Positions 11,000 through 22,061 of a stretch of 60,000 bases of DNA are shown piece by piece. Both the position numbers and the translations under genes were made by a program. Position 1 is the first letter of the stretch; each line of letters starts with the position of its first letter. The stretch comes from Takakia lepidozioides. Its lineage: Eukaryota > Streptophyta > Takakiopsida > Takakiales > Takakiaceae. The DNA is taken from positions 70,248,001 to 70,308,000 of the forward strand of contig CM060733.1 of NCBI GenBank assembly GCA_030704615.1. The letters run 5' to 3'. The notes beneath the pieces are model-generated. The model made no database searches. It was not told where the DNA came from and was given only the letters and a program-made list of their open reading frames with translations.

Positions 11000-11625
11000 A
11001 ACATGTTCTGCATTCAAGTCTCCTAGCATTCAGTCTAAGAATTACAGAAGCAAAATGGGGGGTTCGGTGCTCGATCAGCTGCGCGCAGCCCGATCGCATG
11101 GAGCTCTCACTGGTGGCTGGGTTGCCTGAGTGGCCTGCTGCTCGGAGATGGCAAATCTCCCCTGTAGACGCATCTGCTTTGCTTCCTCCCTTCGGCATTG
11201 GCCTACGTCCGAAGTATAATTTTCAGAGCTTGCGACGGAGGTCTCCTGTATGGTGACGAACTCCCCCCCTCTCAGGTTCGAGCATATAAGAACAGAGACA
11301 GGGAAAAAAGGAAAGAGTGCAGATGGAAGGGCGCGAGAGGGGTGACTGAGGAGACACGACAAAAGTAGATGAAACGGCGGTGATGCACCACTTGGGTTCA
11401 AAAGGGTTGGACGAAAGTGTCTCCCGTGGACTTCGCGTCATAACGAAAATTCGAATGTTCAGGGTACGCCTGCCGTCCGAAAAACAAACATCATTATCCA
11501 CGGTCAGGCCGCGCCGCCTCATGCCCCTTCAGTCAGATAGAGTGCAGACATGTACCGCAATTCCGTTGCTCCACGTGTTCACATTTCAAGGCATTTTCCG
11601 TCCCAGCGTCTGATGAGTTGAGTGA
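11000..11625. other. Upstream region of ParB-methyltransferase copy 1
   Basis: I see no convincing coding sequence. The gene reads leftward from the Met at 10,996, so this interval should hold its promoter and 5' leader. It separates the gene from the palindrome array that starts at about 11,630. No promoter motif can be assigned by eye. Confidence 0.4.
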
Positions 11626-11627
11626 AA

Positions 11628-12990
11628 ATGCGAATGCGGCGCCGCATTTCCGTTAAGTACCATCACGAAGCTACACATCCGTACTTGTTGGAAGAAAATG
11701 CGGCACCGCATTTCCATTCCACCTTCACATACCTTAGTTGTTGAAACGAAATATGGTGCCGCATTTCCGTCCCACAGCTCCATGTATGAATCAAAAGGGA
11801 AATGCGGCGCCACATTTCCGTTCTGGAATGTGTCGAAAGGTGCGATTCGACGGAAATGCGGCACAGCAACATTTCAGTTCCCGTGGTTCATGATTTTCAA
11901 TCTCAATCGAAATACGGTACACGACATTACCGCATTCCGTTCCCCTTCACATACCTTAGTTGATGAACGGAAATGCCGTGCCACATTTCCGTTCGGGAAA
12001 GTATAGAGGTCTCACTGAACAGAAATGTGGTGCCGCATTTCCGTTTCTGGAAAGTTTGAAGGTCTCACAATGGATGGAAATGCGGCACCACTTTCCGATC
12101 CCACAACCAGGCCTCATATACAAAACGGAAATTCGGCGCTGCATTCCGTTCTAGATGTCGGAAGTGCGACTCGGACGGAAATGCGGTGCCCGCATTTCTG
12201 TTCCCGTTGTTCACGATTTTTTCATCAGAACGGAAATGCGTGCCGCATTTGCGTTCTGGAATGTTGGGAGGTGCGACTCGTATGGAAATGCGCTGCCGCA
12301 TTTCAGTTCCGATGGTTCACGATTTTCAGTCAGAACGGAAATGCGGTACCACCAATTTCGTTTCTGGATAGTAATGAATGTCCACGCGGTCGGAATTGCA
12401 CTCGGCTCCATGCCATCATGGAAAGTGCGGCGCCGCAATTTCCGTTCTGGAATGTCGGAAGTGCGACTCGGACGGAAAATGCGGTGCCCGCATTTCTGTT
12501 CCCGGTTGTTCATAATCTGAATCAGAACGGAAATGCGTACCGCATTTCCGTTCCACACCTTCACTACCGTGCTTGCTGGATGGGAAATGCTTTACCCAGC
12601 ATTTTTCCGTTCTGAGAGTGTTAAGGTCTCACCCGGCGGAATGCGGTGCCGCATTTCCGTTCTGGAATGTCGGAAAGTGCGACTCGACGAAAATGCGGTG
12701 CCGCATTCTGTTCCCTTTGTTCATGATTCTCAATCAGAACGGAAATGCCGTACCGCATTTCCGTTCCCACCTTCACATACCGTGCTTGCCTGGATGGAAA
12801 GCTTACCTACCGCATTTCCGTACCACCTTCACATACCGTGCTTGCTGGATGGAAATGCGTTACCGCATTTCCGTTCTGGGAGTATAAGGTTTCCCCCGGA
12901 CGGAAACTCGGTCCGCATTTCCGTCGCTCTGGTGCATGACCAAGATGCATACGGAAATGCGGCGCCGAATTTCCGTCCACCAGCAATCGA
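11628..12990. repeat. Phased array of about 25 palindromes at 53-bp spacing
   Basis: The 22-bp palindrome (arms GGAAATGCGG and CCGCATTTCC, often degenerate) recurs about every 48-60 bp, mostly 51-55. The intervening 30-odd bases are not unique; they fall into types. A starts TTCTGGAATGTCGGAAG. B contains TTGTTCATGATTTTCA. C contains CACCTTCACATACCGTG. D contains GTAAGGTCTCACCCGG. The order A-B-C-D recurs from about 11,820, 12,442 and 12,658, giving a higher-order unit of about 210 bp. The long ORFs through here (up to 196 codons) translate the repeat and are not genes. Confidence 0.9.
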
Positions 12991-12999
12991 AAGAATCAC

Positions 13000-13860
13000 T
13001 CGGGACGGGAATCTGGAACCTGAATAGGTTGCATTGTTTCGAAACAACACAATTGCGGCCAGTCTTGATGAGCACAACTTGGTTGTCTAACCGTTTTAAC
13101 TAACAGTACTGGCACTTGTCAGTGCGAACGTTCCTGTCTGCACCGAGAATACTGCTGGATCCACCCTCAGGAGAACTGTCAGAGATGTTATTTCGTCGCC
13201 GAATCGGCCATCATTGGTCATACTTACTGGCTATGGAATCACACCTCCCACCTTCATGCATGTAGCTTGAAACAATACTTTCCACTTAATGTGCGACTTC
13301 CAATCGTCGATGGACTCCGCATGGTGGCTGTGAGCCTTGGTCTGTCGCTATACTGAACCTCGCACTTTGCCAACTTCGTGCAGTGTTCGATGGCTCCAAT
13401 TCCTACGCTATAGTTTGCTGTCCTCCGCACTTGGGAGAGCCTGGATCCCAAACGAGGGAGGACTTTGCAGAATGACTGAAACTCCCTTGTTCCAAATTCA
13501 AGCTCAAACCGGCACATTTATTTGGAAGAAGAAAGGAAGGATGTTCCTGGACAGGTTGACGAGACCATTGTCCGTGCTAGGTAACGACGGAGGTTGCGGA
13601 ATCGAATGGCACGTACCCCCATCAGACACCATCCTGTACCGAGCTTGGGAATGCCCATTCCCTTTTCGAATTCCGGAACCGACAGGCGGCACTGCCAACA
13701 GAGATGGTATGCAACGAAATCATTCCCGACCCTTGACCGTCAAGACCCTCCATAGCTTCTCGTGTGGACGTATTCAACATTTCCGACGAGGAAGATGATT
13801 GAATTGAGGTACCCAGTCCTTCACAAGGAGTTCAAATCCGGCTATGGACGTCTCTGTAGG
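13000..13860. other. Degenerate sequence upstream of the MULE relic
   Basis: No recognisable domain. A 153-codon plus-strand ORF at 13,337-13,798 ends in a basic stretch, and a neighbouring frame reads an acidic ISDEEDD tail near 13,780. It may belong to the N-terminal part of the transposase relic that follows, but I cannot support an exon model. Confidence 0.3.
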
Positions 13861-16800
13861 TGCTACGCATCGTGCCCTCGAGCATAACTCCAACCCGGTC
13901 ATGTGCAGCTCATACGACAACATCACCTCGAGATTCTCGCTCCGAGCTGGCTGCTCCGACTATGCCAAATTCCCAGTCAAAAAGATAAGTTCCTGCCTCC
14001 CGAAGTCGATGGCACTGTCATCTCGAGTTTCCACCTGTTTCTTCGGTCAAACAAAGCATCGGGATTGTTAAAAAAACATGGATCGAAAGCATGACGGACA
14101 ACCCTGGTGGTGTGACGAAGACCAGTAGCACGAAAATTGATGATGGTGTTCGTGTACGATATGTCCTATGTGCGGGGAAAGCTGAGGTGCCTCCAATCCC
14201 ACCTGCTTCCATTTCTCTCCAAAGGAGGGCGGAGAAGAAACGAGACAGATTGGATGGCACAATGCATCATCCATTCATTGTCTCCAGCCAAGCTCCTGAG
14301 GGTTCTTTCAAGTGTGCACATTGCAAAGAACCACCGACGTGCATGTCCATGTGCAGAGCAAGCATATTAAGTTATCCATTTGCTCCCGGAATTGACTAGA
14401 GCTGCATACACGTTGGGGTCACTGCCACCCCTTGGCGAGAGGCAAACATGCGTGAGGCTGTGCAGGAAGCACAGACATAACAAGAGGAGGTGAATTGAGG
14501 CCCCGGAGCCAGACCAAAGCAGATTCAGGGAAGGCAGCCACAAGATTCGGCTTGGCAAAATCATGTTGAAGATGGTTCCGACCCGAGAGCCCTTTACCGA
14601 AGACGGATGCGTGACCTCTTGGAGTCCGTCTCGCACTGTTTGTAGTCCGAATGTGCGGAATCACATCGTATCTTGCAAGCAGGAGTTCGCAGGGGGTCGG
14701 AATGTACTCAATCCTGGAGGTGAAACAAAGATGTATATGACTACATGCCAAGGTAGCAGGTTTCCAGGGCAAGGCAGCGAATACTACGTTGTTACATTTC
14801 AAAATGTCGACGTGTGGGCCTGGGAGTGGAGTCGACTTGGTCACTCGCATGACAACTGGAAACTTGTCGATATGCTTGGGTGATGTTTGATCACATCAAG
14901 AGAATTATAAACCAATCGTTGGGGTGACTATGGGTGCGCATGTTTATGACTATCACTCCAAGAGGCTCATTACAAGTGCAATCTGCGAGATGAAGGGGAG
15001 GCACACAGTATGAGATTCATCGGGGAGGGCATAAACGAGCAGATGCCAAGGGGGGATGCCAGAGCCAATTTCAAGGGATTCATGGCAGACAACGCTCAGG
15101 CAATTGGGGAGCGGTGCCGGCGTGTGTACGGTGAGGAACCCAATGTGCCAATGGAGGGGAAAGAGAGATCCTGTGGATTCCATTGGATGCAGAGTCTATC
15201 CCACTACATACCAAATTTGTTGCGAGTCTATCCCACTACATACCAAATTTGTTGCTAGCTCATTCCAGGCTGAACACCGTGTCCTTTGTACGGCGTGGAA
15301 GGATGCACCCACATTTGATGACGCGGAGGTTAAGTTTGCTATCATCGAGGCTTGGTGGAACACGTCAGGTGCAGTGGAGACAACCAATCTGGGAGCATTG
15401 CACAGCTGGTTGGGGTGGTGGCATTTTCGGTATCGACAGTTCGGACAGTACATGCGGGAGGTAGGCTGCTGTCATTTTCGTTCATTTGTCTTTCTGTTAC
15501 GGACATTTCGATTGGTCCCTCACCATTGTTTGTGTCCTTCTAGGAGCGGTGCTTGGATTCCGACACGGACATGCCGAACACGAATATGGCAGAATCGGTC
15601 CACTCCTCCTGGCGAGCGTCTTCTGCCGCACATCTGGTGGACGTAGTGACGGCCACAACGGAGGACATCGACAGAGCAATCATGCAGCAAGCCACGTACT
15701 ACAAGTTCCTGAGCGGCAAACAATGGGGCTTTGGGCCGGACAGGGAGGAATTGTTGGTACGAACAGCTTCGAGGTCCAAGAATCCACACTGAATGGCGAC
15801 ATCATTGCGAGAGAAGATCAAAGGGACGCCTCTGCACCGCAGAGGTGAACACCTAGAGGGGGACGTCCGGACTCGCCCTGTGAGGCGGAGGATTGAAGAG
15901 GAAACCCGGGTGCGAAGAGGATTCCTGGAGATCCGACAGGAACATTTCGGACAGCACCTCGAGGTCCCGTCATGTTGCCGCACAATGTGTCTTCCAGCAG
16001 TGGAAGCCCAAGAAATTCCAGATCGCCGTCGCCTTCAACCGGGGATTTCGTGCGAGAAATTCCCACCGCTCCCTTGCCCCAGATTCGCCCGCTGTAATGC
16101 AGTATGGCCAAGCCATTGTGGAGACGACTGTGTCTGCATCACAGTGGAGAATTGCTCGCACAAAGCCGTCGTTTCGAGGAAGGTGTTCCGCAATTCGTGT
16201 GGATACACGCAACGTTGTTTAGAGATGATAAGGAGGAATCCCAGATGGGCTGTCCCTGCTCCTACTTTTACAGGAAGATTTGTCCATGCAAACCGTTGCA
16301 GAGGCGACAACCACCCAGTTCTGGTTCTGCAGGCACGACATTATGACTTGCGTGTATGGAAAGCCCAAGTACGGCATACAAACAATTGCCAGAGGCTCCC
16401 CCGGTGTGGCCGGTGGAACCAGGCTGCGATCTGAGTCAGGTTTGAGGCCGACGCCCTTACCGCCGCAGGATTTCGGATGGTGCAGCGCACTGACCCCCCA
16501 GACAACCATTTCCGCTTCCACAGCCTCCACCACCGACCCCTGTGAGAGCAAGAACAATTGGGACACGACAGCTCTAAGCATCCTACACACCGTTGGGAAA
16601 CCGAAGATGGCGGCGACCTCCCTCAAAAGTGAACGAGACAAGGATGGGCACTTCGGATGAACTGTACAATCCAGAGCTCGACAGAAGTGCCCCCACCAGG
16701 ATTCGGGCGTGTGTATCAGATGGCCACGCAGGCTCAGCTGTTCGAAATGAGGTGTACACCATCACCATTTCAGAATTACCCACCAGCAATTGCACCGACT

Positions 16801-16920
16801 TCCAGATCATGGCGAACAAGGGGGCATCATACTGCCCTTGCAAGCATTTGTACTACGTGTACCTAAAGAGACTCCGTTGTAATCCACAACTCATCACTTC
16901 ATACATGCACCAGGGTTGAG
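13860..16920 (+). pseudogene. Mutator-like (MULE) transposase with SWIM zinc finger, decayed
   Basis: Frames at 14,091-14,399, 14,563-14,883, 15,010-15,460, 15,553-15,792 and 16,593-16,919 look like parts of one protein. The first has a Cys-rich block FKCAHCKEPPTCMSMC. The middle has FMADNAQAIGERCRRVYG then CGFHWMQSL, as in MULE transposases where an Asp and a C/H-W motif lie in the DDE core. It is followed by WWNTSGAVETTNLGAL, WHFRYRQFG and PNTNMAESVHSSW. The last has a SWIM-type pattern, TSNCTDFQ then YCPCKHLYYVYLK. Frames do not join cleanly, and a 32-bp tandem duplication at 15,192-15,255 shifts the reading frame, so this is a relic. MULE transposases cut and paste DNA elements in the nucleus. 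It could mobilise the proposed 2.8-17.8 kb element; that link is inferred from position. Confidence 0.6.
15192..15255 (+). repeat. 32-bp tandem duplication inside the transposase frame
   Basis: GAGTCTATCCCACTACATAC plus 12 more bases occurs twice head to tail (15,192-15,223 and 15,224-15,255) with no mismatch. Thirty-two is not a multiple of three, so the second copy breaks the frame after the CGFHWMQSL block. Confidence 0.9.
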
Positions 16921-16924
16921 CCCC

Positions 16925-17900
16925 CAGAGGTTCACACTCTTCTGAATATGGATCCAGGGGACCAGTGAGCTTGGCTTGCGGTCCAATACAATGGTACGCC
17001 CATCCTTTCGGATAGTAGAACTGTATGCTGCCAGTACCTCAGACTCTGGCCACAGAAAGGTCCGACATATGTCTTGCCTACCAGTAACCTGTTTTGCTCG
17101 AACTAAGATATTACTATATCAGTCACTTGTTTCCACGTGCATGTATTTTTGTATGTTGGAGGGTTCATGTTTTTCTGCTTTCCGAAAACTTGCTTTCCTC
17201 ATTCGACCTCCGACAAGGAAATGCCCGGCGCCGCATTTCTAAGTATCGTCGTAGGTACTGGTAGAGGCGGCCTTCGCCAACACCAAACCGCTCCAAAATT
17301 TCGCACGTGCGAACCCTAATGCGGCACCTTATTTCCCAGTTCAGTTGCAAACCTTTCCCGCCGAATACCCGAAGAAGACAGAATTGTGAAGTACTGCAGA
17401 CTCTATTGGTGCAGACTCCATTGGTTAAATCGCGGCAAAAGGGTCAGCTTCATTCCAATGTTAAGGCATGTAAAACTGCGGAATACTCTATACAGGCCAG
17501 TATGCGACGTCCTTTTGCCGTGGTATACTGGATTTCCCGTTGCACGGTCACTTATTTCCATGAGCGGATCTAAAAAACCATGAGCGGACTTGTTACTGAC
17601 GACATATCTTCGCCGCATTACATGATCTGGAACGTCCAAAAACGGCAAGGTCAAATAAAAAAAACTATTATTTTAATACTTGTTTAATCTACCGCATTTC
17701 CAAATTTGGAGGAGTCCGCTCATGAAATCCGCGTATCTTAGACTTCGGCTCACCGCTCATGCGGCTCATGCGGCTCATGGCTCATGGCTCATGGTTTCTG
17801 CTCATGAAATAGTAAACCTCAGTTCCATTTCCAGAAATATGACAAGAGAAGACTACTCCCTTTCTCTTACACTCAATATATCCAGTTCTTATCCAATAGG
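16925..17900. other. Right end region of the composite element
   Basis: No gene is supported. Palindrome copies lie at 17,217-17,241 (with an extra CC in one arm) and, degenerate, near 17,317 and 17,690. A poly-A/T patch is at 17,657. GCTCATG/GCGGCTCATG repeats run from about 17,570 to 17,812 and end with GCTCATGAAATAG, the inverted counterpart of 2,793-2,805. Confidence 0.5.
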
Positions 17901-17903
17901 CCT

Positions 17904-18188
17904 GTGAATCAATCTTATAACATTGTGATTTCACAAGTTGTGCCTATTCTATACATTTCCAGCAATGCTGATTTGGCTGGGAAGGAGTGTAGCATTCTGA
18001 TTAACACTCTTGGGAGGAATGGTTTCAAGACCAGAAAACTTGCTCGTATCTTGACAAAATTCCTTGAACGTGGTTCATTCCCTGGCCTGCTCTTCCCTGT
18101 ACAAGAGCTTATTGAGAAACTGAAAAGGTACTTTCTAAAAACTTATACAGAGCTAAGTTATACCATTGAACTCTCCGTTCTTTTCTAG
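17904..18188 (+). CDS. Unidentified 94-codon ORF
   Basis: The translation has a natural-looking stretch, AGKECSILINTLGRNGFKTR followed by KLARILTKFLERG and an amphipathic LIEKLKRYF. It could be an exon or a fragment of a repeat protein; I do not recognise it. No homologous copy is visible elsewhere in the window. Confidence 0.2.
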   Translation: MNQSYNIVISQVVPILYISSNADLAGKECSILINTLGRNGFKTRKLARILTKFLERGSFPGLLFPVQELIEKLKRYFLKTYTELSYTIELSVLF

Positions 18189-18347
18189 TGATACTATACT
18201 AGTTTTGCTATGATACATTTTATGCCAACGTTTCATTCTTGATCCGAGGAAGTGAGGATGTAGGATTCTATTCTTTTGGATAATATAATATGAGGATAGA
18301 ACTACATGGAAGAGGGAAAACCTTATGAGAAGAGGTCTGGTATGCAC

Positions 18348-18396
18348 TCCCTTACGGGGTGAGTGCATACCACACTCACTCCGTAAGGTTCTGCCA
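18348..18396. repeat. Two mutually exclusive hairpins
   Basis: GGTATGCACTC pairs with GAGTGCATACC, 11 bases with no mismatch. The segment between and after it, CCTTACGGGGTGAGTG, pairs instead with CACTCACTCCGTAAGG. The two stems share sequence, so only one can form at a time on a single strand. Confidence 0.7.
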
Positions 18397-19771
18397 TGCC
18401 AGGGATTGGCTGGTGGGTCCCTCTCTCTCCCTCTCTCCCTCTCCCTCTATAACTCTTTGGATTTCATCTGGCCTTAACCTTTTGAGGTTATTTAAATTTT
18501 CATCCCAACCTTTTTCATCCAAATCTGGATGATATTATTATAGGATGATGAAACTTAATGTACAGAAAGCTTGATTTACCATCTATTTCTTTCATCTAAA
18601 CTGGATGAACTACATGAATAATGGTTACCTATTTTAAAATCCAAGAGAATAATAAAACTACCATCATAAATGATGGTAGTTATTAAACCTAAGCCTATAC
18701 CATAACCCTAAAAGATACATTTCTATTGGATGTCATCCATTGACAAAGTGCTTCTCTTGATAAAATGTGATTTTTCATCCACCCTGGATGAGAAATCGGG
18801 AAGTTGTGCCCTAAGCAGGCCGACACATTTCACAGCACTGAACTCGTGCTTCAGTGAACCTTGATGATGCGCCGTATAAACCTGCTCCTCTGCTGCTACA
18901 TGGTACTCGTGATGGCTGGCTCTTGGGATGCGCATTGGTGGTTAGGCAGATTCCTCTCTGGCAGACGACAAAGCGGTGATCGCTTTGATAAGAAACTCAT
19001 GGTTCTTTATTTTGCAGTGGCGCTTTTACTGCTTGTTGGGAAGTACTCTATCCCTATTTATCTACAGATTACATGTTGCTCTCTCTTTGTGTATGAGCCA
19101 TTCTCTATCTGTGAACGCTTCTACTCTGATTGCGTTCTGTTGGAGACGATCTATTGGACGCCATGGCGCAGGGCATACCACAAACACTCAAGGTTTTTTG
19201 AGTTTACCCTTGCTTGAATTATGATCTGTACATGCTTTAGAATTCAACACTGACATGGATAACAACTGTGAAGACCTGCCACTCACCTGCTGCATCCTCA
19301 CTAACACACATCGCTATGTGGTGGTTTTTGGGACGGGCACAGGTGAGGGTCTTGATTTCTTGAAGCTTGCAGCTCCTGTTCTTGCAAATGTGGATTCTGC
19401 TGCTGCCTATGCTGCTGATACCATTTGCTGTTTCAAACTGCCACCATGCCGCTTCAGACCTGCTCCAAGATGGCTCCAATGAGGATCTGCTTCTCTCCTT
19501 ACCCCTGTTTTTGGTTTTTTACAACCACATTTGCATGTGTAGGAGTTAAACTATGAAGGGTACAAGGATACAAAATAGCAGTTATTACTCTGACTGCTTT
19601 GATACTTGGCTCTGAAATGAAACTTCTTGGTATGACTCTGATGGATCAAAAGGATAGGCTTTGATAGATAACACACATTCTTCAAGGCCCTCATATCATT
19701 TTGGTCTCATGGCTTGATAACAAACAGGGGATTCTGAGCTGCTCTTTCACCTTGGCAGAGCTATTTTATGA

Positions 19772-19945
19772 GGCCTTAAAATACCATTCCAGGCCTATAC
19801 CTGCTTGAGGGGGCTCAACCCTGTTGTTTCTTCTTCCTTTTTAAGAATCTTGCTTGTATCTTGGTTCTAAAAACATCAACTTCAAACCAAACTGCAATCT
19901 GGTTTTTGAAATGAGTTTGAAATGAATTTTTGAGATGATGATGCA
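19772..19945 (+). repeat. Dispersed repeat, copy 1 (partner at 52,676-52,845)
   Basis: Begins CCTTAAAATACCATTCCAGG and ends GAGATGATGATG; about 90% identical by eye to 52,676-52,845, in the same orientation. No coding potential is evident. It may be part of the LINE whose 3' half is seen near 24.6 and 55 kb, but that is not shown. Confidence 0.7.
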
Positions 19946-20357
19946 TACCATGGTGCTTTCATGATATGAATGACCTGGAATCCCACCCTCCCACCCTGTT
20001 TTTTCAGAGACCCTGAAATGTAATGGGGTATTCAAATGAGACTGTAAACATGAAAGGGAATGTTAGATGGTGTCCTGTAAAGGGGCTGTTTTGTCTTTCA
20101 ATGACAATGACCTTAGCGGTCTTGTCCATGTCTTGACATGACATGTATATCTTCCCTCTCTTTATCTGATCAGTGTACTTAGTGGTTTTTGTACACACCA
20201 TCTACCCTTACCCTTCTCCTTTTCACCTTCTCATTTTGATATATTGACAATTGTTCTCGGGGGGCCTTGACAAAAAGTCACCAAAGGAGGTCCTAGCTGG
20301 AATGAGGACCTCATAGCCCTGGGGTATCAGTCCCCACTACCTCCTCCAATTCCTGCT

Positions 20358-20660
20358 GTGCAGGCAACCCTCGCACAAGTCACACCAAGTGACTTCCATG
20401 CTGCATTGCAAAAGATGGATACTGAGGCCTTGGAAAATTCAGGTGATGAAAACCCCGTGTTATTACTTGAAACCTTGGCTTTGGAAAATTGGGTTGCACT
20501 TGGCATCATGGCAAATAAGAATGGCAGGTACCTGGAGAAGCTCCAGGAATTCAATACTAAAATGATTGAGGTACTGGAAGATGATGCCGAGGAGCTGATA
20601 CAATGGGAAAAGAAGGGATCAGCGAATGTTCCTTCACGAAGCAGAATGCCTGAAAGATAA
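20358..20660 (+). CDS. Unidentified 100-codon ORF, possibly retroelement-derived
   Basis: The translation contains VTPSDFHAALQKMDTEALEN, then LETLALENWVALG and an acidic helix IEVLEDDAEELIQWEKKG. It looks like real protein sequence (helical, charged) and overlaps the truncated 3' end of ParB-methyltransferase copy 2 on the other strand. I do not recognise the family; an ORF1/gag-type retroelement protein is one possibility. Confidence 0.25.
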   Translation: MQATLAQVTPSDFHAALQKMDTEALENSGDENPVLLLETLALENWVALGIMANKNGRYLEKLQEFNTKMIEVLEDDAEELIQWEKKGSANVPSRSRMPER

Positions 20661-20710
20661 GAGTCTACAAAGAAGGAAATGAGAACGTGAGAGGTGGCCT
20701 ACACGTACAT

Positions 20711-20735
20711 GGGCAATTTCGGCGCAGAAATTGGC
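20711..20735. repeat. Intronic palindrome, copy 2 (intron 20,650-20,760)
   Basis: Arms CAATTTC and GAAATTG flank GGCGCA. It lies in the intron homologous to 7,210-7,304 of copy 1, which carries GAATGCGG/CCGCATTT arms instead. Confidence 0.8.
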
Positions 20736-21971
20736 AGAACAGAGGAAAACCGCAACATACCTTCTGACCATCGTTGACAAGACCCTGCGTGTTGATGCAA
20801 GTCCAGATCTTCTTCAGGATGGGTGTTGCACTTCTCCCCATCCATACTTTGATATCATTCTCAGTGACTTCTCCATCGGCTGCTAGCACAACAACACAGC
20901 CGTCGTCATCCAACATGTTGGCTGCGAACCCGAATGTGTGGCTCCAGTATCTTTCATCATACTTGTTCCACCACGGTAGTTAGCCCAGCCCCTGTAGTTC
21001 CTGCCCATCCGGGATATCCACAAGGATCATGTCGATGGAGGCTTTCACCGCCCTGCCCCCGACTGTGCTCTTTTTGTCGTGGCTCATCGCCACAAAATAC
21101 TCCATCATTTTTGTGAAGCCGGGAGTGTCCTCAATATCATTGCCAGTGGCCTTCCTCTTCTCCTTCCCCTGGTGGGCCTCGATCACCTTCCTCAATCTCG
21201 TTTTCTCCATCCTTCTGGTCAGAGCAGTTAGGAAATTTTCATTAACACACTCCACAATTGTGGGTGTTTTGAGGACTTCCCTGCCCACAATGTGCACCGC
21301 ACGGTAGGGTCTTCCAGGTGCATCCTCGTATAGTGATCTCTTCGCAGCTGAACCCCCGGAGCGCTGGCCCTTGTGAATTTTTGGACGAGGTGTGGCCCCC
21401 TGGGTGTTATCCTGCTGAAAATCGTCGTCGGAATCCTCGTCATCTAGCTGACTATGTTGCTGCTTCTTCTTCTTGGGTGTGGGGCTCTTCGTCTCTTGCC
21501 CTTGTTTGCGCGTTCTTTTCTTCCTGTCCTTGGGCTGCTCAGCTGCCTGCTTCTCCATCTGCTCCTTCGCCACCGCTGTCGCCTTGGCTGACTTTCTCAG
21601 TGCTTTCTGCTTTGCTGCCTCCTCTGCTTTCAAATTTTCCGCGTCCTCTGGTTGGGGATCCAAATGCGCCTTCATAGCCTGGGCATTCGCTTCCTTCTTT
21701 AAGTTAACCTCCGAGAGGTCAACGGTCCCACTTGGGAGATCCACATACCAGGGACAGTCTACCAAATGCTCGGCATGCCACTCCTTCGCCATTACTTCTG
21801 TGTACATCGTACCACAACCTCCAGGTGTCCTCCACGCCTGGAAGAATGGTGGAACCCTTTGAATGGCTCCAGACGGAATGAGAGCAAAATTTATGTACCT
21901 GCAATCACGAGCCAGTTCAACAAAAATCATGCTACTGATGCATCATGCAAGAGGAAGTTCTGAATGCAGAA

Positions 21972-22061
21972 GGTATTTCGGCACCAAAATACGCAATGGA
22001 CCGTGCCCCAATTACCCAGCATTCACATCTTGCAGAGGGATATTTCGGCGCCGCAATACCC
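21972..22061. repeat. Two intronic palindromes, copy 2 (intron 21,899-22,121)
   Basis: GGTATTTCGGCACCAAAATACG (written here as arms GTATTTCGG and CCAAAATAC around CA) at 21,972-21,993, and TATTTCGGCGCCGCAATACC at 22,041-22,060. Both are centred on GGCRCC and have arms unlike the AAATGCGG arms of copy 1. Confidence 0.8.

Larger units (their letters stand above)
2793..17812. mobile_element. Candidate 15-kb composite element with inverted GCTCATG-rich ends
   Basis: The left end reads CTATTTCATGAGC at 2,793-2,805, then repeated CATGAGC units to about 2,840. The right end reads GCTCATGAAATAG at 17,800-17,812, preceded by GCTCATG/GCGGCTCATG repeats from about 17,750. These are inverted with respect to each other. 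The interval contains a MULE-type transposase relic (plus strand), a ParB-methyltransferase gene (minus strand), a pair of inverted paralogues, and every copy I found of the GGAAATGCGG palindrome. No clear 9-bp target-site duplication was recognised, so the exact borders, and whether this is one unit or nested elements, are inference. Confidence 0.4.
18190..20300. other. AT-rich intergenic region with small hairpins and LINE-like debris
   Basis: No gene is supported. Features seen: two competing inverted repeats at 18,348-18,396; a CT-rich microsatellite at 18,420-18,450; a perfect hairpin with 12-base arms AACTACCATCAT and ATGATGGTAGTT at 18,656-18,681; repeated CATCCA...TGGATG pairs between 18,500 and 18,800; and a segment at 19,772-19,945 nearly repeated at 52,676-52,845. 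A segment at 20,062-20,165 is repeated in diverged form at 24,487-24,587. Confidence 0.5.

Noticed and set aside
12025-12615. 196-codon ORF and other ORFs across 11.6-13.0 kb
   Set aside because: They are translations of the palindrome array (repeated MRCRIS or GNAAPHF words), present on both strands.
11628-12990. CRISPR-like array (22-bp palindromic repeat, about 31-bp spacers)
   Set aside because: Spacers recur in fixed order rather than being unique, the repeat is degenerate, there are no cas genes, and the DNA is eukaryotic.
2793-17812. Target-site duplication next to the proposed element ends
   Set aside because: Flanks (…CATGGGGGCTG on the left, TAAACCTCA on the right) do not match over 8-11 bases, so I do not claim one.
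18861-19217. 118-codon plus-strand ORF starting MMMRRIN
   Set aside because: Composition and alternative overlapping frame (18,976-19,224) give no consistent protein signal, and no homologous copy or splice structure is visible.
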